A stretch of 64,000 nt of DNA from Stieleria maiorica (GTDB lineage: Bacteria; Planctomycetota; Planctomycetia; Pirellulales; Pirellulaceae): positions 8,933,121 to 8,997,120 of the forward strand of contig NZ_CP036264.1 of assembly GCF_008035925.1 (NCBI RefSeq), in the 5' to 3' direction. The translations under genes were made by a program, and so were the position numbers. The notes under the pieces were generated by a model, which saw only the letters and a list, made by a program, of their open reading frames with translations, had not been told where the DNA came from and did not search any database. Positions 25,339 to 34,800 of this stretch are shown one piece after another. Within the stretch, counting starts at the first letter, position 1; each line of letters starts with the position of its first letter.

Positions 25339-26829
25339 TCATTTCGAAGTGACTGGCAGCTGCCCAGCGGTTGGAGCCGGATTCGCCGTTTCGGTAGCGA
25401 CGGCGGACCATGTCAATTCATGGGGCATGATGCCTTGGTCGATGGATGCGGCGGCGGCTTGACCGGCGGCTTCGCCCATCGGGACGGCGTTGCCGGTGAC
25501 TCGGTAACTGGCGTGGGCGAAGAAGTCGCCGCTGATACAGCGTCCGGCCATCAGCAATCCGTCCACGTCGGCGGCGACGAGTGCCGGATAGGGGATGTCG
25601 TATTGCCGAACGCCGCGTGCCCGTAGCGTTTCGATACTCTCGGGGTTTCCGGCGATTTCCAGCGAGTGCACGTCGATCGAGAACTTCGACCGGCAGACGG
25701 CTTGGGGATGCTTCAGCCCGGTCGTGATGTCTTCGCTGGTGATCGTGTAACGCCCTTTGATGCGGCGACCTTCGCGGATGCCGATTTGCTCGGCCGTTGC
25801 GACCACCGCCAAGTCTTTCCAAACGCCCCCCAAGTCTCGCAGCCCCCGCACGATCTCGTGGACCTCGCGCCGGCCTTCGATCGTGGCCTTGGTGATCGCG
25901 CCGGCGTCGAAGGCAGAGACACCGTATTGGTGATTGGTCATGATCGAATAGATGCCGCTGTGCAGGTGACGCAGCGTGGGCGCTCGATACGACGGGTTGA
26001 TCCCGGCGTCTTGCATGAATTTGTAGAGTCTCGCTTTGGCCTCGCGTCCGGTTTCGCGGATGAATTCGTGCACGTCTTCGGGTTGCGGGCCGGTGACCAG
26101 CGCCATCATCGACATCGGCTGGCAAGTACAGTCCTCGCCGAACCCGAGGTCAAAGCGGCAGCCCGCATGGGCCGCGAGATCGCCATCGCCGGTGCAGTCG
26201 ATGAACCGATCGGCGGTCCACACCTGCCGTCCCGACTTAGATTCTGTGACCACCGCAACCAAGCGATTACTTTCGTCGGTCACGGCACCGACCACCATGG
26301 TGTGCAATTGAATCTTGACCCCGGCGTCGACACACATTTCTTCCAGGACCACCTTCGCAAGCTCCGGGTCGTAAACGGTTCCGGCGGAGCGTTTGGCGAC
26401 CTCGCTCCCCCTGGCCGCCAACGCCGCGAGCACTTCCTGCATGATGCCGGACTTACCCGAAACATCCAGGATTTTCGTCAGCATTCCGGCCGTCCAGACG
26501 CCTCCCAAGCAGCCTGCCAATTCGAGCAACTGGACCGTCGCGCCGCTGCGGGCGGCGGCCAATGCCGCCGCGATTCCGCCCGGCCCGCCACCACAGACCA
26601 ACACTTGGCTGTGTCCGGCGACGGGGACGGCCCGGTTGTTCTCTTGAAAGATCGAAGCCGACTCGGTCAGTTGACCGCTGGTTCGGAGCACGTGGCCGCG
26701 GTCGATGTCGGGAAACGAATTGATTGGTATTGCGTTGTCGCTGGCGGTGGCGTGTCGGTTGACCAGCAATCCCGCCGGCCCCAGGACGGCCGCGGTCTTC
26801 AAAAACTGTCTTCGCTTCGATTCCGTCAT
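25339..26829 (-). CDS. Tat-exported FAD-dependent oxidoreductase
   Basis: A 496-residue flavoprotein with a twin-arginine-like signal (ESKRRQFLKTAAVLGPAGLL). The FAD-binding motif VLVCGGGPGGIAAALAAARSG is followed by ELAGCLGGVWTAGML, and IDCTGDGDLAAHAG is the typical GD-motif of the FAD_oxidored family (PF12831), ending with DGLLMAGRCISGDFFAHASYRVTG. Members are frequent in planctomycetes with sulfatases and polysaccharide genes; substrates are unknown. It is divergent from the sulfatase/BNR gene with 179 bp between starts. The end near 25339 is adjacent to the hairpin at 25244-25316. Confidence 0.9.
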   Translation of the reverse strand: MTESKRRQFLKTAAVLGPAGLLVNRHATASDNAIPINSFPDIDRGHVLRTSGQLTESASIFQENNRAVPVAGHSQVLVCGGGPGGIAAALAAARSGATVQLLELAGCLGGVWTAGMLTKILDVSGKSGIMQEVLAALAARGSEVAKRSAGTVYDPELAKVVLEEMCVDAGVKIQLHTMVVGAVTDESNRLVAVVTESKSGRQVWTADRFIDCTGDGDLAAHAGCRFDLGFGEDCTCQPMSMMALVTGPQPEDVHEFIRETGREAKARLYKFMQDAGINPSYRAPTLRHLHSGIYSIMTNHQYGVSAFDAGAITKATIEGRREVHEIVRGLRDLGGVWKDLAVVATAEQIGIREGRRIKGRYTITSEDITTGLKHPQAVCRSKFSIDVHSLEIAGNPESIETLRARGVRQYDIPYPALVAADVDGLLMAGRCISGDFFAHASYRVTGNAVPMGEAAGQAAAASIDQGIMPHELTWSAVATETANPAPTAGQLPVTSK

Positions 26830-27008
26830 GGTGATCCTCGCTTGGTGGCCCGGAAGCCTGCGGTGAAACGACGGATCGATTGCACGCCACCTCGCGCGGG
26901 CGCGTTCATTACAATCTCTGTCGATTCAGCGTACTTTGAGTTTTTTGCGTGTTTTCGATCATAGCCGATAGCGAGGCCCGTTTCCGGCTGGTCGAGAGGT
27001 TGAATGTC

Positions 27009-29576
27009 GTGCCCCGGAAAGTCCTGTTCATCATTGTCACCTGTTGCCTGACGCTGCTCGCGGCGATTGCCCGTGCCGACCGGCCCAATGTCTTGTTCAT
27101 CGCGATCGATGATCTTCGTGTGGAACTTGGTTGTTACGGCCAAACGTGGGTGAAGTCGCCGCACATCGACCGACTGGCTGCTGGGGGCATGCTGTTTGAG
27201 CGCGCGTATTGTCAACAAACGGTCTGCAATCCGTCGCGGGCTTCGCTACTGACGGGGATGCGACCGGACACGCTGCGGGTCTGGGACCTGCCGACCCATT
27301 TTCGTCAGAACGTGCCCGATGCGGTCACTTTGCCAGAGCTGTTCAAGACCAACGGCTATCACACCCAGTGTGTCGGCAAGATCTTTCATAACTGGCGGCA
27401 GGACGATTGGAAGGGCGATCCCCGTTCGTGGAGCGTCCCATCGGTGCTGCATTACAACAGCCACTCCAATGACAAGCCACTGGTCGACGGTGTCGTGCCG
27501 CCGAACTTGGCGTCGGGCAAAGGCGGCATTGAATGTCGCGATGTTCCCGATGACGCCTACTTTGACGGGCGAGTTGCCCAGACCGCGGTCGCGACGATGC
27601 GGGATTTGAGTCGCGGCGACCAGCCGTTCTTCCTTGCCGTCGGTTTTTGGAAACCACACAGGCCCTTCAACGCGCCCAAGAAATACTGGGATCTGTACGA
27701 TCGCAACGACGTGCCGATTCCCAACAACGTGCAGCCACCGAAGGACGTTCCCGACCTTGCGTTGACGAGCGCGCGATTCAGCGGAGGGGCGGCGTCGGAT
27801 GCATTGCGCGAGATGCATCACGGACACCTGGCGGCGATCAGCTATTTGGATGCTCAAGTGGGCCGCGTGCTGGATGAATTGGATGCACTCGGGTTGCGAG
27901 ACGACACGATCGTGGTGCTATGGTCGGACCACGGGCTGCATCTGGGTGAACACGGATTGACGCGAAAGACGACCGCGTTTGAACTCGATGCGCGGATCCC
28001 CTTGATCATCGACGCACCGAAGCATCCGGCGGCGGGACGCACCAAAGCGTTGGTTGAATTATTGGACCTGTATCCGACACTGGCCGAACTCGCCGGCTTG
28101 CAGGCCCCCGAGGACGTCGAAGGTGTCTCGCTGATGCCGCTGCTGGACGATCCGTCGAACCGCCATCATGAAGTCGCCCTGACGCAAACACCGCGTCCGA
28201 ATTATCCGCGCGGAAAACTGCCCGAGGTGATGGGGTATTCGATTCGCAGCCAGCAGTTTCGCTACACCGAGTGGCGAGACTTTCCCTCCAAACGTGTGCT
28301 GGCCAGGGAACTGTACGACCATCGGACAGACCCGCACGAGAGCGTCAATGTGGCTGAGCGGGATGAGCACCAAAGCACCATCGCCGAGCTCGTGGAAAAG
28401 CTGTCGGCAAAGCTGGCCGCGCGGCCGACGGTTGCCGCCTCACGCCCCGATAAACCTCCACACCCGCTGACGCATCCGACCAGCCCACACATGCTGGACC
28501 TGGTGACCAGCGGTTCGGCCCCGTCGCAAATCGATTTTGCAAACCTGCCCCACCTTCCTTCGCAGCATGCTGTGATCAGCGACGTCCGAGATCGAGCCGG
28601 GACCTGGGTCCACCAACACGCTTACTTGACACACTTTGATGACAAGTACTGGGCGATGTGGAGCGATGGTCCGGGGGTGCCGAAACGGGGACTGACGCCG
28701 CAACGGCATCGCAACGTGGTCCCGGGGCATGACCGACCGGATACGCGTGTTTCTTACGCCACCAGTGAAGACGGACTGCATTGGAGCGAGCCCGCGGATC
28801 TGTCAGGACCGCCGCGACGTGAGGGTTTCGGCTGGATCGCGCGTGGGTTGTGGGTCCGCGAGGGCGAATTGCTTGCGTTGGCAAGTCACTTCAACGCACC
28901 GGGCTATCCCGGCAAAGGGCTCAGCCTGGAAGCGTTTCGCTGGGATGCGTCGGAGGTGAAATGGAAGGATCACGGCACCGTCTTGGATGACACGTTGAAC
29001 AACTTTCCGCCCAAGCGATTGCCGCAGGGCGAGTTCATGATGACTCGTCGCGACCACCGCCAACAGGTGTCCGTGATGATCGGCGGCGACACCGCGTATG
29101 ACGACTGGAACATCCATCCGCTGGCGAGCTACGACGCAAACGGTCGCCCGGAAGAACCGTATTGGTATGTGCTGCCGGATGAAAAGAACCTTGTCGGACT
29201 GATTCGCGACAACGGACGTTCGGGTCGATTGCTGCGGACGTTTTCGTGCGACAACGGACGGACGTGGAGCCCGATTGTGAAGACTAACTTCCCCGACGCG
29301 ACCAGCAAATTCTTCGTGCTGCGAACGTCGCGGGGATACTATGCGATGGTCTCCAATTCAAATCCCGATCAACGTGATCCGCTGACACTCGCGATCAGTG
29401 CGGACGGGCTGGTCTTCACGCACCTATTCCGACTCGTCGGCGGTCGGCACGTCGACTATCCACACCTGATTGAACACGACGGGCACCTGCTGATCGCATT
29501 TTCCGGTGCGAAGCAAACGATGGAGGTTTTAAAGGTTTCGATGGACGATGTCGACGCGGCGATCGGTTCGCCCTAG
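27009..29576 (+). CDS. Secreted sulfatase fused to C-terminal BNR/sialidase-like propeller
   Basis: About 855 residues from GTG 27009, supported by GAGAGG about 10 bases upstream and a signal peptide ([20 protein letters not shown]); the frame is open to 26949. Residues about 26-480 are a type I sulfatase of the iduronate-2-sulfatase-like group: metal DD at 34-35, formylglycine site CNPSR with Cys73, GKIFHNW, and [11 protein letters not shown]. Residues about 505-855 carry BNR-like signatures ([35 protein letters not shown]), as in exo-sialidases and other glycosidases or carbohydrate-binding propellers. A proline-rich linker ([13 protein letters not shown]) joins them. The fusion suggests combined binding or cleavage and desulfation of one glycan. 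The stop is followed by a family B repeat. Confidence 0.9.
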   Translation: MPRKVLFIIVTCCLTLLAAIARADRPNVLFIAIDDLRVELGCYGQTWVKSPHIDRLAAGGMLFERAYCQQTVCNPSRASLLTGMRPDTLRVWDLPTHFRQNVPDAVTLPELFKTNGYHTQCVGKIFHNWRQDDWKGDPRSWSVPSVLHYNSHSNDKPLVDGVVPPNLASGKGGIECRDVPDDAYFDGRVAQTAVATMRDLSRGDQPFFLAVGFWKPHRPFNAPKKYWDLYDRNDVPIPNNVQPPKDVPDLALTSARFSGGAASDALREMHHGHLAAISYLDAQVGRVLDELDALGLRDDTIVVLWSDHGLHLGEHGLTRKTTAFELDARIPLIIDAPKHPAAGRTKALVELLDLYPTLAELAGLQAPEDVEGVSLMPLLDDPSNRHHEVALTQTPRPNYPRGKLPEVMGYSIRSQQFRYTEWRDFPSKRVLARELYDHRTDPHESVNVAERDEHQSTIAELVEKLSAKLAARPTVAASRPDKPPHPLTHPTSPHMLDLVTSGSAPSQIDFANLPHLPSQHAVISDVRDRAGTWVHQHAYLTHFDDKYWAMWSDGPGVPKRGLTPQRHRNVVPGHDRPDTRVSYATSEDGLHWSEPADLSGPPRREGFGWIARGLWVREGELLALASHFNAPGYPGKGLSLEAFRWDASEVKWKDHGTVLDDTLNNFPPKRLPQGEFMMTRRDHRQQVSVMIGGDTAYDDWNIHPLASYDANGRPEEPYWYVLPDEKNLVGLIRDNGRSGRLLRTFSCDNGRTWSPIVKTNFPDATSKFFVLRTSRGYYAMVSNSNPDQRDPLTLAISADGLVFTHLFRLVGGRHVDYPHLIEHDGHLLIAFSGAKQTMEVLKVSMDDVDAAIGSP

Positions 29577-29638
29577 GCCCTGTCTGAAACCTCGCCACGA
29601 GCGAAAAGGGGACGGGGGTTGAATGACACGGGCATAAG

Positions 29639-29716
29639 CGCTGGTGTCTAGCCTTTAGGCGATTCCCGGTCGCTGCTTCGCAGCGACAGTGGGCGGCTAA
29701 AGCCTGAACACCAGCG
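29639..29716. repeat. Repeat family B, complete copy
   Basis: Runs from CGCTGGTGTCTAGCCTTTAG through CGCTGCTTCGCAGCG to CCTGAACACCAGCG; inverted relative to the copies at 14588-14745. The gap 29577-29827 also contains GTGGGACAGGCTTCCAGCCT (29792-29811). Confidence 0.88.
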
Positions 29717-29827
29717 ACTGCTGCGTTCCTCCTGACTTAAGCCCCCCCTTGCGCGTCGAATCGCCACGGCCTGATGCCTTTGAAACGGGGCCTACGTGGG
29801 ACAGGCTTCCAGCCTACCCCACACCCA

Positions 29828-30784
29828 TCAGCCGAATTGTTTCTGCATGGCGTCCAGGAAGGCTTGCAGTTGATCGCCGGGCAATTGATTGATCCCTGCG
29901 GCGGCTTTGCGTCCGCCGCCGGTGGGAAATTGGCGACACAGTTCATCGGCGCCGGATTTGGTTGCCAGGGGAGCGCGGACGCTGACCAAATAATCGCCCG
30001 AGGGCAACAGGCTGGCCAAGGCGTGCGCCCGGTCGGGGTTGTCTCGCGCCAGTTGATTGCTGTAGACGCCGCTGACACGCCGCGAGAAGGAATCGTTGGG
30101 AAACACGAATGCAGCACAGGCGTCGGTTTTCAAAACCGGATCGATCGACGCCGCCCGATTCATGTCGCTGTCGTATCCGTCGCGAAGCGTTTGGAACGTG
30201 GTGTCGGCGGCAATGAATTCGAACGGGTCGGCATAGGGTTGGATCTTCTGATAAAGCTGGTCCGGCGGGAAATACAGATCGTCCAGCGTGCTGCCATAGC
30301 CGTTGTAATTGAGCAACGTGCCGAGCGTTTCGAGTTGATCGAGCTGTGACCCGTTGAGGTCCAGTGGTCGTGCGGCGCTGCGTGCGGCGTCGTGCAAATT
30401 ATCACCGAACAGCGCCGTCACGGCCCAGGGCAGAAAGGCGCCGTCGAGATGTTGATTGACCAGCCATCCCGTGCAAACGTCTCCGGCCGTGTCGATTTGC
30501 ACGCTCAGATTTTCCGACTCGGGGATCTCGCCGGCGAAGTGGTGGTCGAAATAGGTCACCCGGACGCCACCGTCGAGCAACCGCACCAAGTCGTCGCGGT
30601 TCTTGTCCAGCGAGATGTCAAGGACGGTCACGCTGTCGCCCGTCTGCGCCGTGACGCGCCGGAGCAGACTGATGTCGCGTTTGACGCCGGTCACCAAGGT
30701 GCTCTCACGCGGCTCGGCCAAGCGAAGTTGATGCAACGCGCATATACCGTCCGCATCACCGTTGAACACATCGAAATGGGCCAC
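29828..30784 (-). CDS. DHH-family phosphoesterase-like protein
   Basis: A 318-residue predicted cytoplasmic protein starting at GTG 30784 with AGGAG eight bases upstream. Motifs match the DHH superfamily: NGDADGICALHQ (residues about 8-19), DISLDKNRDD and FDHHFAG, with the C-terminal GGGRKAAAGI replacing the GGGH-type DHHA1 motif. Relatives hydrolyse phosphodiesters such as nano-RNA, pAp or cyclic dinucleotides; this branch is often annotated only as a DHH or acetyltransferase-like hypothetical protein. The usual histidine of the GGGH motif is Arg here, so substrate choice may differ. It is the only obvious housekeeping-type enzyme in this stretch. Confidence 0.8.
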   Translation of the reverse strand: MAHFDVFNGDADGICALHQLRLAEPRESTLVTGVKRDISLLRRVTAQTGDSVTVLDISLDKNRDDLVRLLDGGVRVTYFDHHFAGEIPESENLSVQIDTAGDVCTGWLVNQHLDGAFLPWAVTALFGDNLHDAARSAARPLDLNGSQLDQLETLGTLLNYNGYGSTLDDLYFPPDQLYQKIQPYADPFEFIAADTTFQTLRDGYDSDMNRAASIDPVLKTDACAAFVFPNDSFSRRVSGVYSNQLARDNPDRAHALASLLPSGDYLVSVRAPLATKSGADELCRQFPTGGGRKAAAGINQLPGDQLQAFLDAMQKQFG

Positions 30785-30881
30785 GTCAAACTCCTGGATT
30801 GAATGGAAAACATGGAATTTAGCGAGAGAGCACGGATTCGAAAACCGAGGGCGCGCGAGATGCGGTCATGGGGACAGATTT

Positions 30882-30978
30882 ACCACAGAGGACACGGAGT
30901 AGCACAGAGAAAGACCCGGGCATTAAACTCCGTGGTTCTCTGTGGTTGAATCATTCGAGGCATTTTTAGCTCGGTCTC
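30882..30978 (+). repeat. Flanking direct repeat of the GxxExxY cassette, left copy
   Basis: Begins ACCACAGAGGACACGGAG, contains AAAGACCCGGGCATT and TCTGTGGTTGAA, and ends GGCATTTTTAGCTCGGTCT. It matches 31511-31600 in the same orientation. Each copy is itself partly palindromic (CCACAGAG against CTCTGTGG). Confidence 0.88.
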
Positions 30979-31126
30979 CCAATGAGGAGATCACCGGGAA
31001 GAAGTAGTCGTGCTTGGCTGATCGCACCAACGCGAAATACTGCGTTCTGCAAATGATCGATAGATCGGCGCTGTCATTTCATCCAATGACCTTCTCGACT
31101 TCTACACACCGTTTAGGATCCGTCAG

Positions 31127-31495
31127 ATGGAAATCAACGAAATCACCGGCCAGATCATCGACGCAGCAATCAAGGTGCACACGCATCTGGGACCCGGCTT
31201 GCTAGAATCTGCTTACGAAGCATGCTTGGCATACGAGCTTCGTCGGCGTGGATTACATGTTGAAGTGCAAGTCGGGCTGCCCGTCGTCTACGAAGACGTC
31301 AAGCTTGATGTTGGATATCGTGTCGATTTGCTGGTGAATGACCTTGTGATCGTGGAATTGAAATCGGTCGAGAAAATGATCTCGCTCTATGACGCTCAAT
31401 TGTCGTACCTAAAGCTCAGCGAACGGAAGATCGGATTGCTCATCAATTTCAATGTCACTCGACTGAAAGATGGCATCAAACGTCTCGCGAATTGA
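31127..31495 (+). CDS. GxxExxY family protein, PDDEXK-like
   Basis: A 122-residue protein with AGGA upstream of its ATG. The family signature is present as Gly24-x2-Glu27-x2-Tyr30 (GPGLLESAYEACLAYELR), and a nuclease-like core D-x9-ExK follows (Asp67 in YRVDLLVND, Glu77-Leu-Lys79 in VIVELKS), which is why the family is placed in the PD-(D/E)XK superfamily. Function is not known. It is framed by about 90-bp direct repeats at 30882-30978 and 31511-31600, so gene and repeats together look like one about 720-bp insertion. Base composition seems slightly lower in GC than the neighbours. Confidence 0.9.
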   Translation: MEINEITGQIIDAAIKVHTHLGPGLLESAYEACLAYELRRRGLHVEVQVGLPVVYEDVKLDVGYRVDLLVNDLVIVELKSVEKMISLYDAQLSYLKLSERKIGLLINFNVTRLKDGIKRLAN

Positions 31496-31510
31496 AGCCG
31501 GATGTAGGTC

Positions 31511-31600
31511 GACCACAGAAGAACCAAAAGAAAGACCCGGGCATTGGACCCGGTGTCCTCTGTGGTTGAAACATCCCCGGCATTTTTAGCTCGGTCTTCC
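31511..31600 (+). repeat. Flanking direct repeat of the GxxExxY cassette, right copy
   Basis: ACCACAGAAGAACC, then AAAGACCCGGGCATT, TCTGTGGTTGAA and GGCATTTTTAGCTCGGTCT, colinear with 30882-30978. The rest of the gap to 31810 shows nothing recognisable. Confidence 0.88.
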
Positions 31601-31810
31601 TGGGCGCCTGTTTTGGTGAAGTCTGCTTGATCGTTTGATGTGTTTTTTGGGACGGATTGGTGGTTCGGCCGGGAATTGTGGGGCTGACACCAGGAATTGA
31701 GCACTCGGCGGAGGTTGGGCGGGGCAGCACGGGGTGATCCGGGCGGCTAGACTGGATGTCCCTATCATGGATGAACCCTCCATCTTTCCCCGCCCAATGG
31801 ATCCCCTGCC

Positions 31811-34800
31811 ATGATTGCCCGATCGATTTTCGCTGCTATCGGTTTCGTGTGTGTGCTCCTGACAACGATGGTCCGGGCAGACTGGCCGGCCTATTTGAAC
31901 GGCAACGACCGAGCCGGATTCACATCCGAAACCCTGGAGCCTTCGCTGCGACTCGCCTGGACCTACCAGTCTCCGGCCAAGCCGATCAAGGCGTGGTCGG
32001 GGCCGCGAGAGACTCCGATCGAAGGCCATGTGATGAAGCACCGCGTCGATTTTGACGACGCGTTGCAGGCCGTGATCGGTGGCGGTCGTGTCTACTTCGG
32101 CAGCACGGTGGATCATCGACTGCACTGCGTCGACGCGAAATCGGGCCGACCGATCTGGGACTTCTACACCGAGGGGCCGATTCGCCTGGCGCCGACGCTG
32201 GCCCACGGCAACGTTTACTTCGGATCCGACGACGGCATAGTTTATTGCTTGCGAGCGACCGATGGTCAGGTCGTCTGGAAGCTGCGTGTCGGTCCGCAAG
32301 ATGATCGCTTGCTCAGTCGCGGTGAAATGATCTCGCGTTGGCCGGTGCGAACGGGCGTGTTGATCGACGGCGACAGGGCATATTTCGGCGCCGGTGTTTT
32401 CCCACACGAAACGGTTTACTTGTGCGCCGTCAATGCCGTCGACGGCTCGGTGATCTGGCGCAACGACACGATCAGCGAGCAGAACGCCGGTCGCAACGAC
32501 CTTTCGCCGCAGGGCTATCTGCTGGCCAATGACAAGTACTTGTACGTCCCCTCGGGACGCTCGTTGCCGGTGGCCGTTGACAAAGAAACCGGAAAGATCG
32601 TCTTTCAGCGCACCCACTCTTGGCGCACCGATGCCGGTGGCGTCGTCGGCGGCACAAAAGCATTGCTCGGTGACGGCCAGGTCTACGCCGGCGGGCCCCA
32701 CCACTTTCTGGCCATGGACCAGGCAACCGGCGACGTCGGCGAGTCCTGGATCAACGGCCGGCAAATGGTATTGGCCGGCGAGCTGGCGTACTTGATGGAC
32801 GGCGAGAAGATCTTTTGCGTCAACCGCAGCCAGCACGCCAAGGCCAGTCAAGAGAAACAGAAGTGGTTCCTGAAACTCCGCGAGCGGCCGACGACGCCGG
32901 AGAAACTGGCCCACGCCAAGCAGATGATGAAGGAGGCGATGAAGGGCGGCATCGTCTGGGAATACAGCAGCGACTTTGATGATGTGCTGGTCGCTTCGGA
33001 CAACGCCGTGATCGCCGGCGGTATGAACGAAGTCCTGATGCTGGACCGTGAAAGCGGCGAGGTCCTGTGGCAAGCCGATGTTGACGGCAATGTGCGGGGG
33101 CTGGCCATCGACGGTGATGTGCTGACCGTCAGCACCGACAGCGGAAACATCTACGCGTTTCGAAGCGACGTGGCCGGCGAACAAACCGCGACGTGGCCGG
33201 AGCCGGCGGCGGTGCCGTTTCCCGTCGATGATCTGACCGAGTTCTACCAGGCCGCGGCACGCGAGATCCTGCAACACAGCGCTCAACACACCGGATACTG
33301 TCTGGTCGTCGGCAGCGGTCAAGGACGCTTGGCCTACGAATTGGCACAGCAGAGTGAGCTGATCATTTACGCGGTCGAGCCCGATGCGGCGACGGCGACG
33401 GCTTCGCGTCAGGCACTTGAGCGCGCCGGCATCCACGCGACCCGCATCACGGTGGTCAACGCGTCGATCGACGCGATGCCGTTTTCCAACTACTTTGCCA
33501 ACTTGATCGTGTCCGAATCAATGCTGCTGTCCGGTCGATTGCCGGGTGCCCCGGAAGTGATCGCCCGCCATCTGAAACCCTGTGGCGGCGTCGTGATCTT
33601 GGGACGTCCCGCAACCGCGGCAAATCTGCCGGAGATGGCGTCGGTGGAGGAGGCGACGGCTTGGCTGACGCAGTTTTATCGACAGGAGGAAGGCGAGGTC
33701 GTCACCGGACCGGATTGGCAACTGCTGCGTCGCGGCAAGTTGCCGGGTGCCGGTAACTGGTCACACCAATACGGCAACGTCGCCAACACGTCGTTTAGCG
33801 ACGATCACCGCGTTCGCGATGGGCTGGGAGTGTTGTGGTACGGCGACCCGGGGCCGAGTGCGATGATCAACCGTCACGAAGCCGCCGGCGCGCCGTTGTC
33901 GACCAACGGGAGGATGTTCATCCAGGGAACCGATCGGCTGATGGCCTATGACGCCTACAACGGCAACTTCTTGTGGGAGTTTGAGAATCCCGGTGCGATC
34001 CGCACGGGCGTGTTCAACAACCGCGAAACGCACAATTTGGCCGCCAGCGATGATGCACTTTATGTCGCGATCAACAACCGATGCCTGGCGCTCGATGCCG
34101 CAACCGGCACGGTCAACGCGACCTACCAAACCCCGGAATCACCCGACGGCGTGCAACGAGCTTGGGCCTACCTGGCCTATGACAACGGGCAGGTGTTCGG
34201 CACCAGCACGATTCGCGAGGAGTTGGAACAGCGGATGCGCCGCCGTGGGCTGACCGTCAAAAGTCAGACCGATTCGGTGTTTGCAGTCGACACGGCGACG
34301 GGCGAGCGGATGTGGACCTACCGCGGCAGTAACATCCTGCACACCACGATCGCAATCGGCCCCGAGCGAATCTATTTCATCGACAGTTCGATCACCCCGG
34401 AAGAACGTCAACAGTTGTACTTGAAAGACAAGGAAGACTTGAAGCAATTGACCGGTGAAGCGGCCGAGCAAGCCGAAGCGGCGATGAAGGATTATGACGT
34501 GCGGTTGGCCGTCGCCTTGGATCGTCGCACGGGCGAAAAGCTGTGGGAGAAACCGGTCGACGTCACCGACACCACGAACGTCAGCGCAGGCGGCGGCAGT
34601 CTGACGCTGATGGTGGCCGACGGGCGGGTGGTCCTGTGCGGTGCGAACGCGAACGGGCACTACTGGAAACAGTTTCTTGCCGGGGAGTTTGATCGGCGGA
34701 AATTATTGGTGCTGGACGCAGCCGACGGTCGGGAAATGTGGTCCAAGAACGCCAACTACATGAACCGGCCGGCCGTCGTCGGCGACGTGATTTATGCCGA

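Noticed and set aside
30882-31600. CRISPR array candidate
   Set aside because: Only two repeat copies of about 90 bp separated by a gene; no short regularly spaced repeats.
31586-33436. 616-codon open frame on the minus strand
   Set aside because: It lies antisense to the first propeller of the 1296-residue protein, has no domain signature and is rich in Val/Asp/Arg/Gly patterns typical of shadows.
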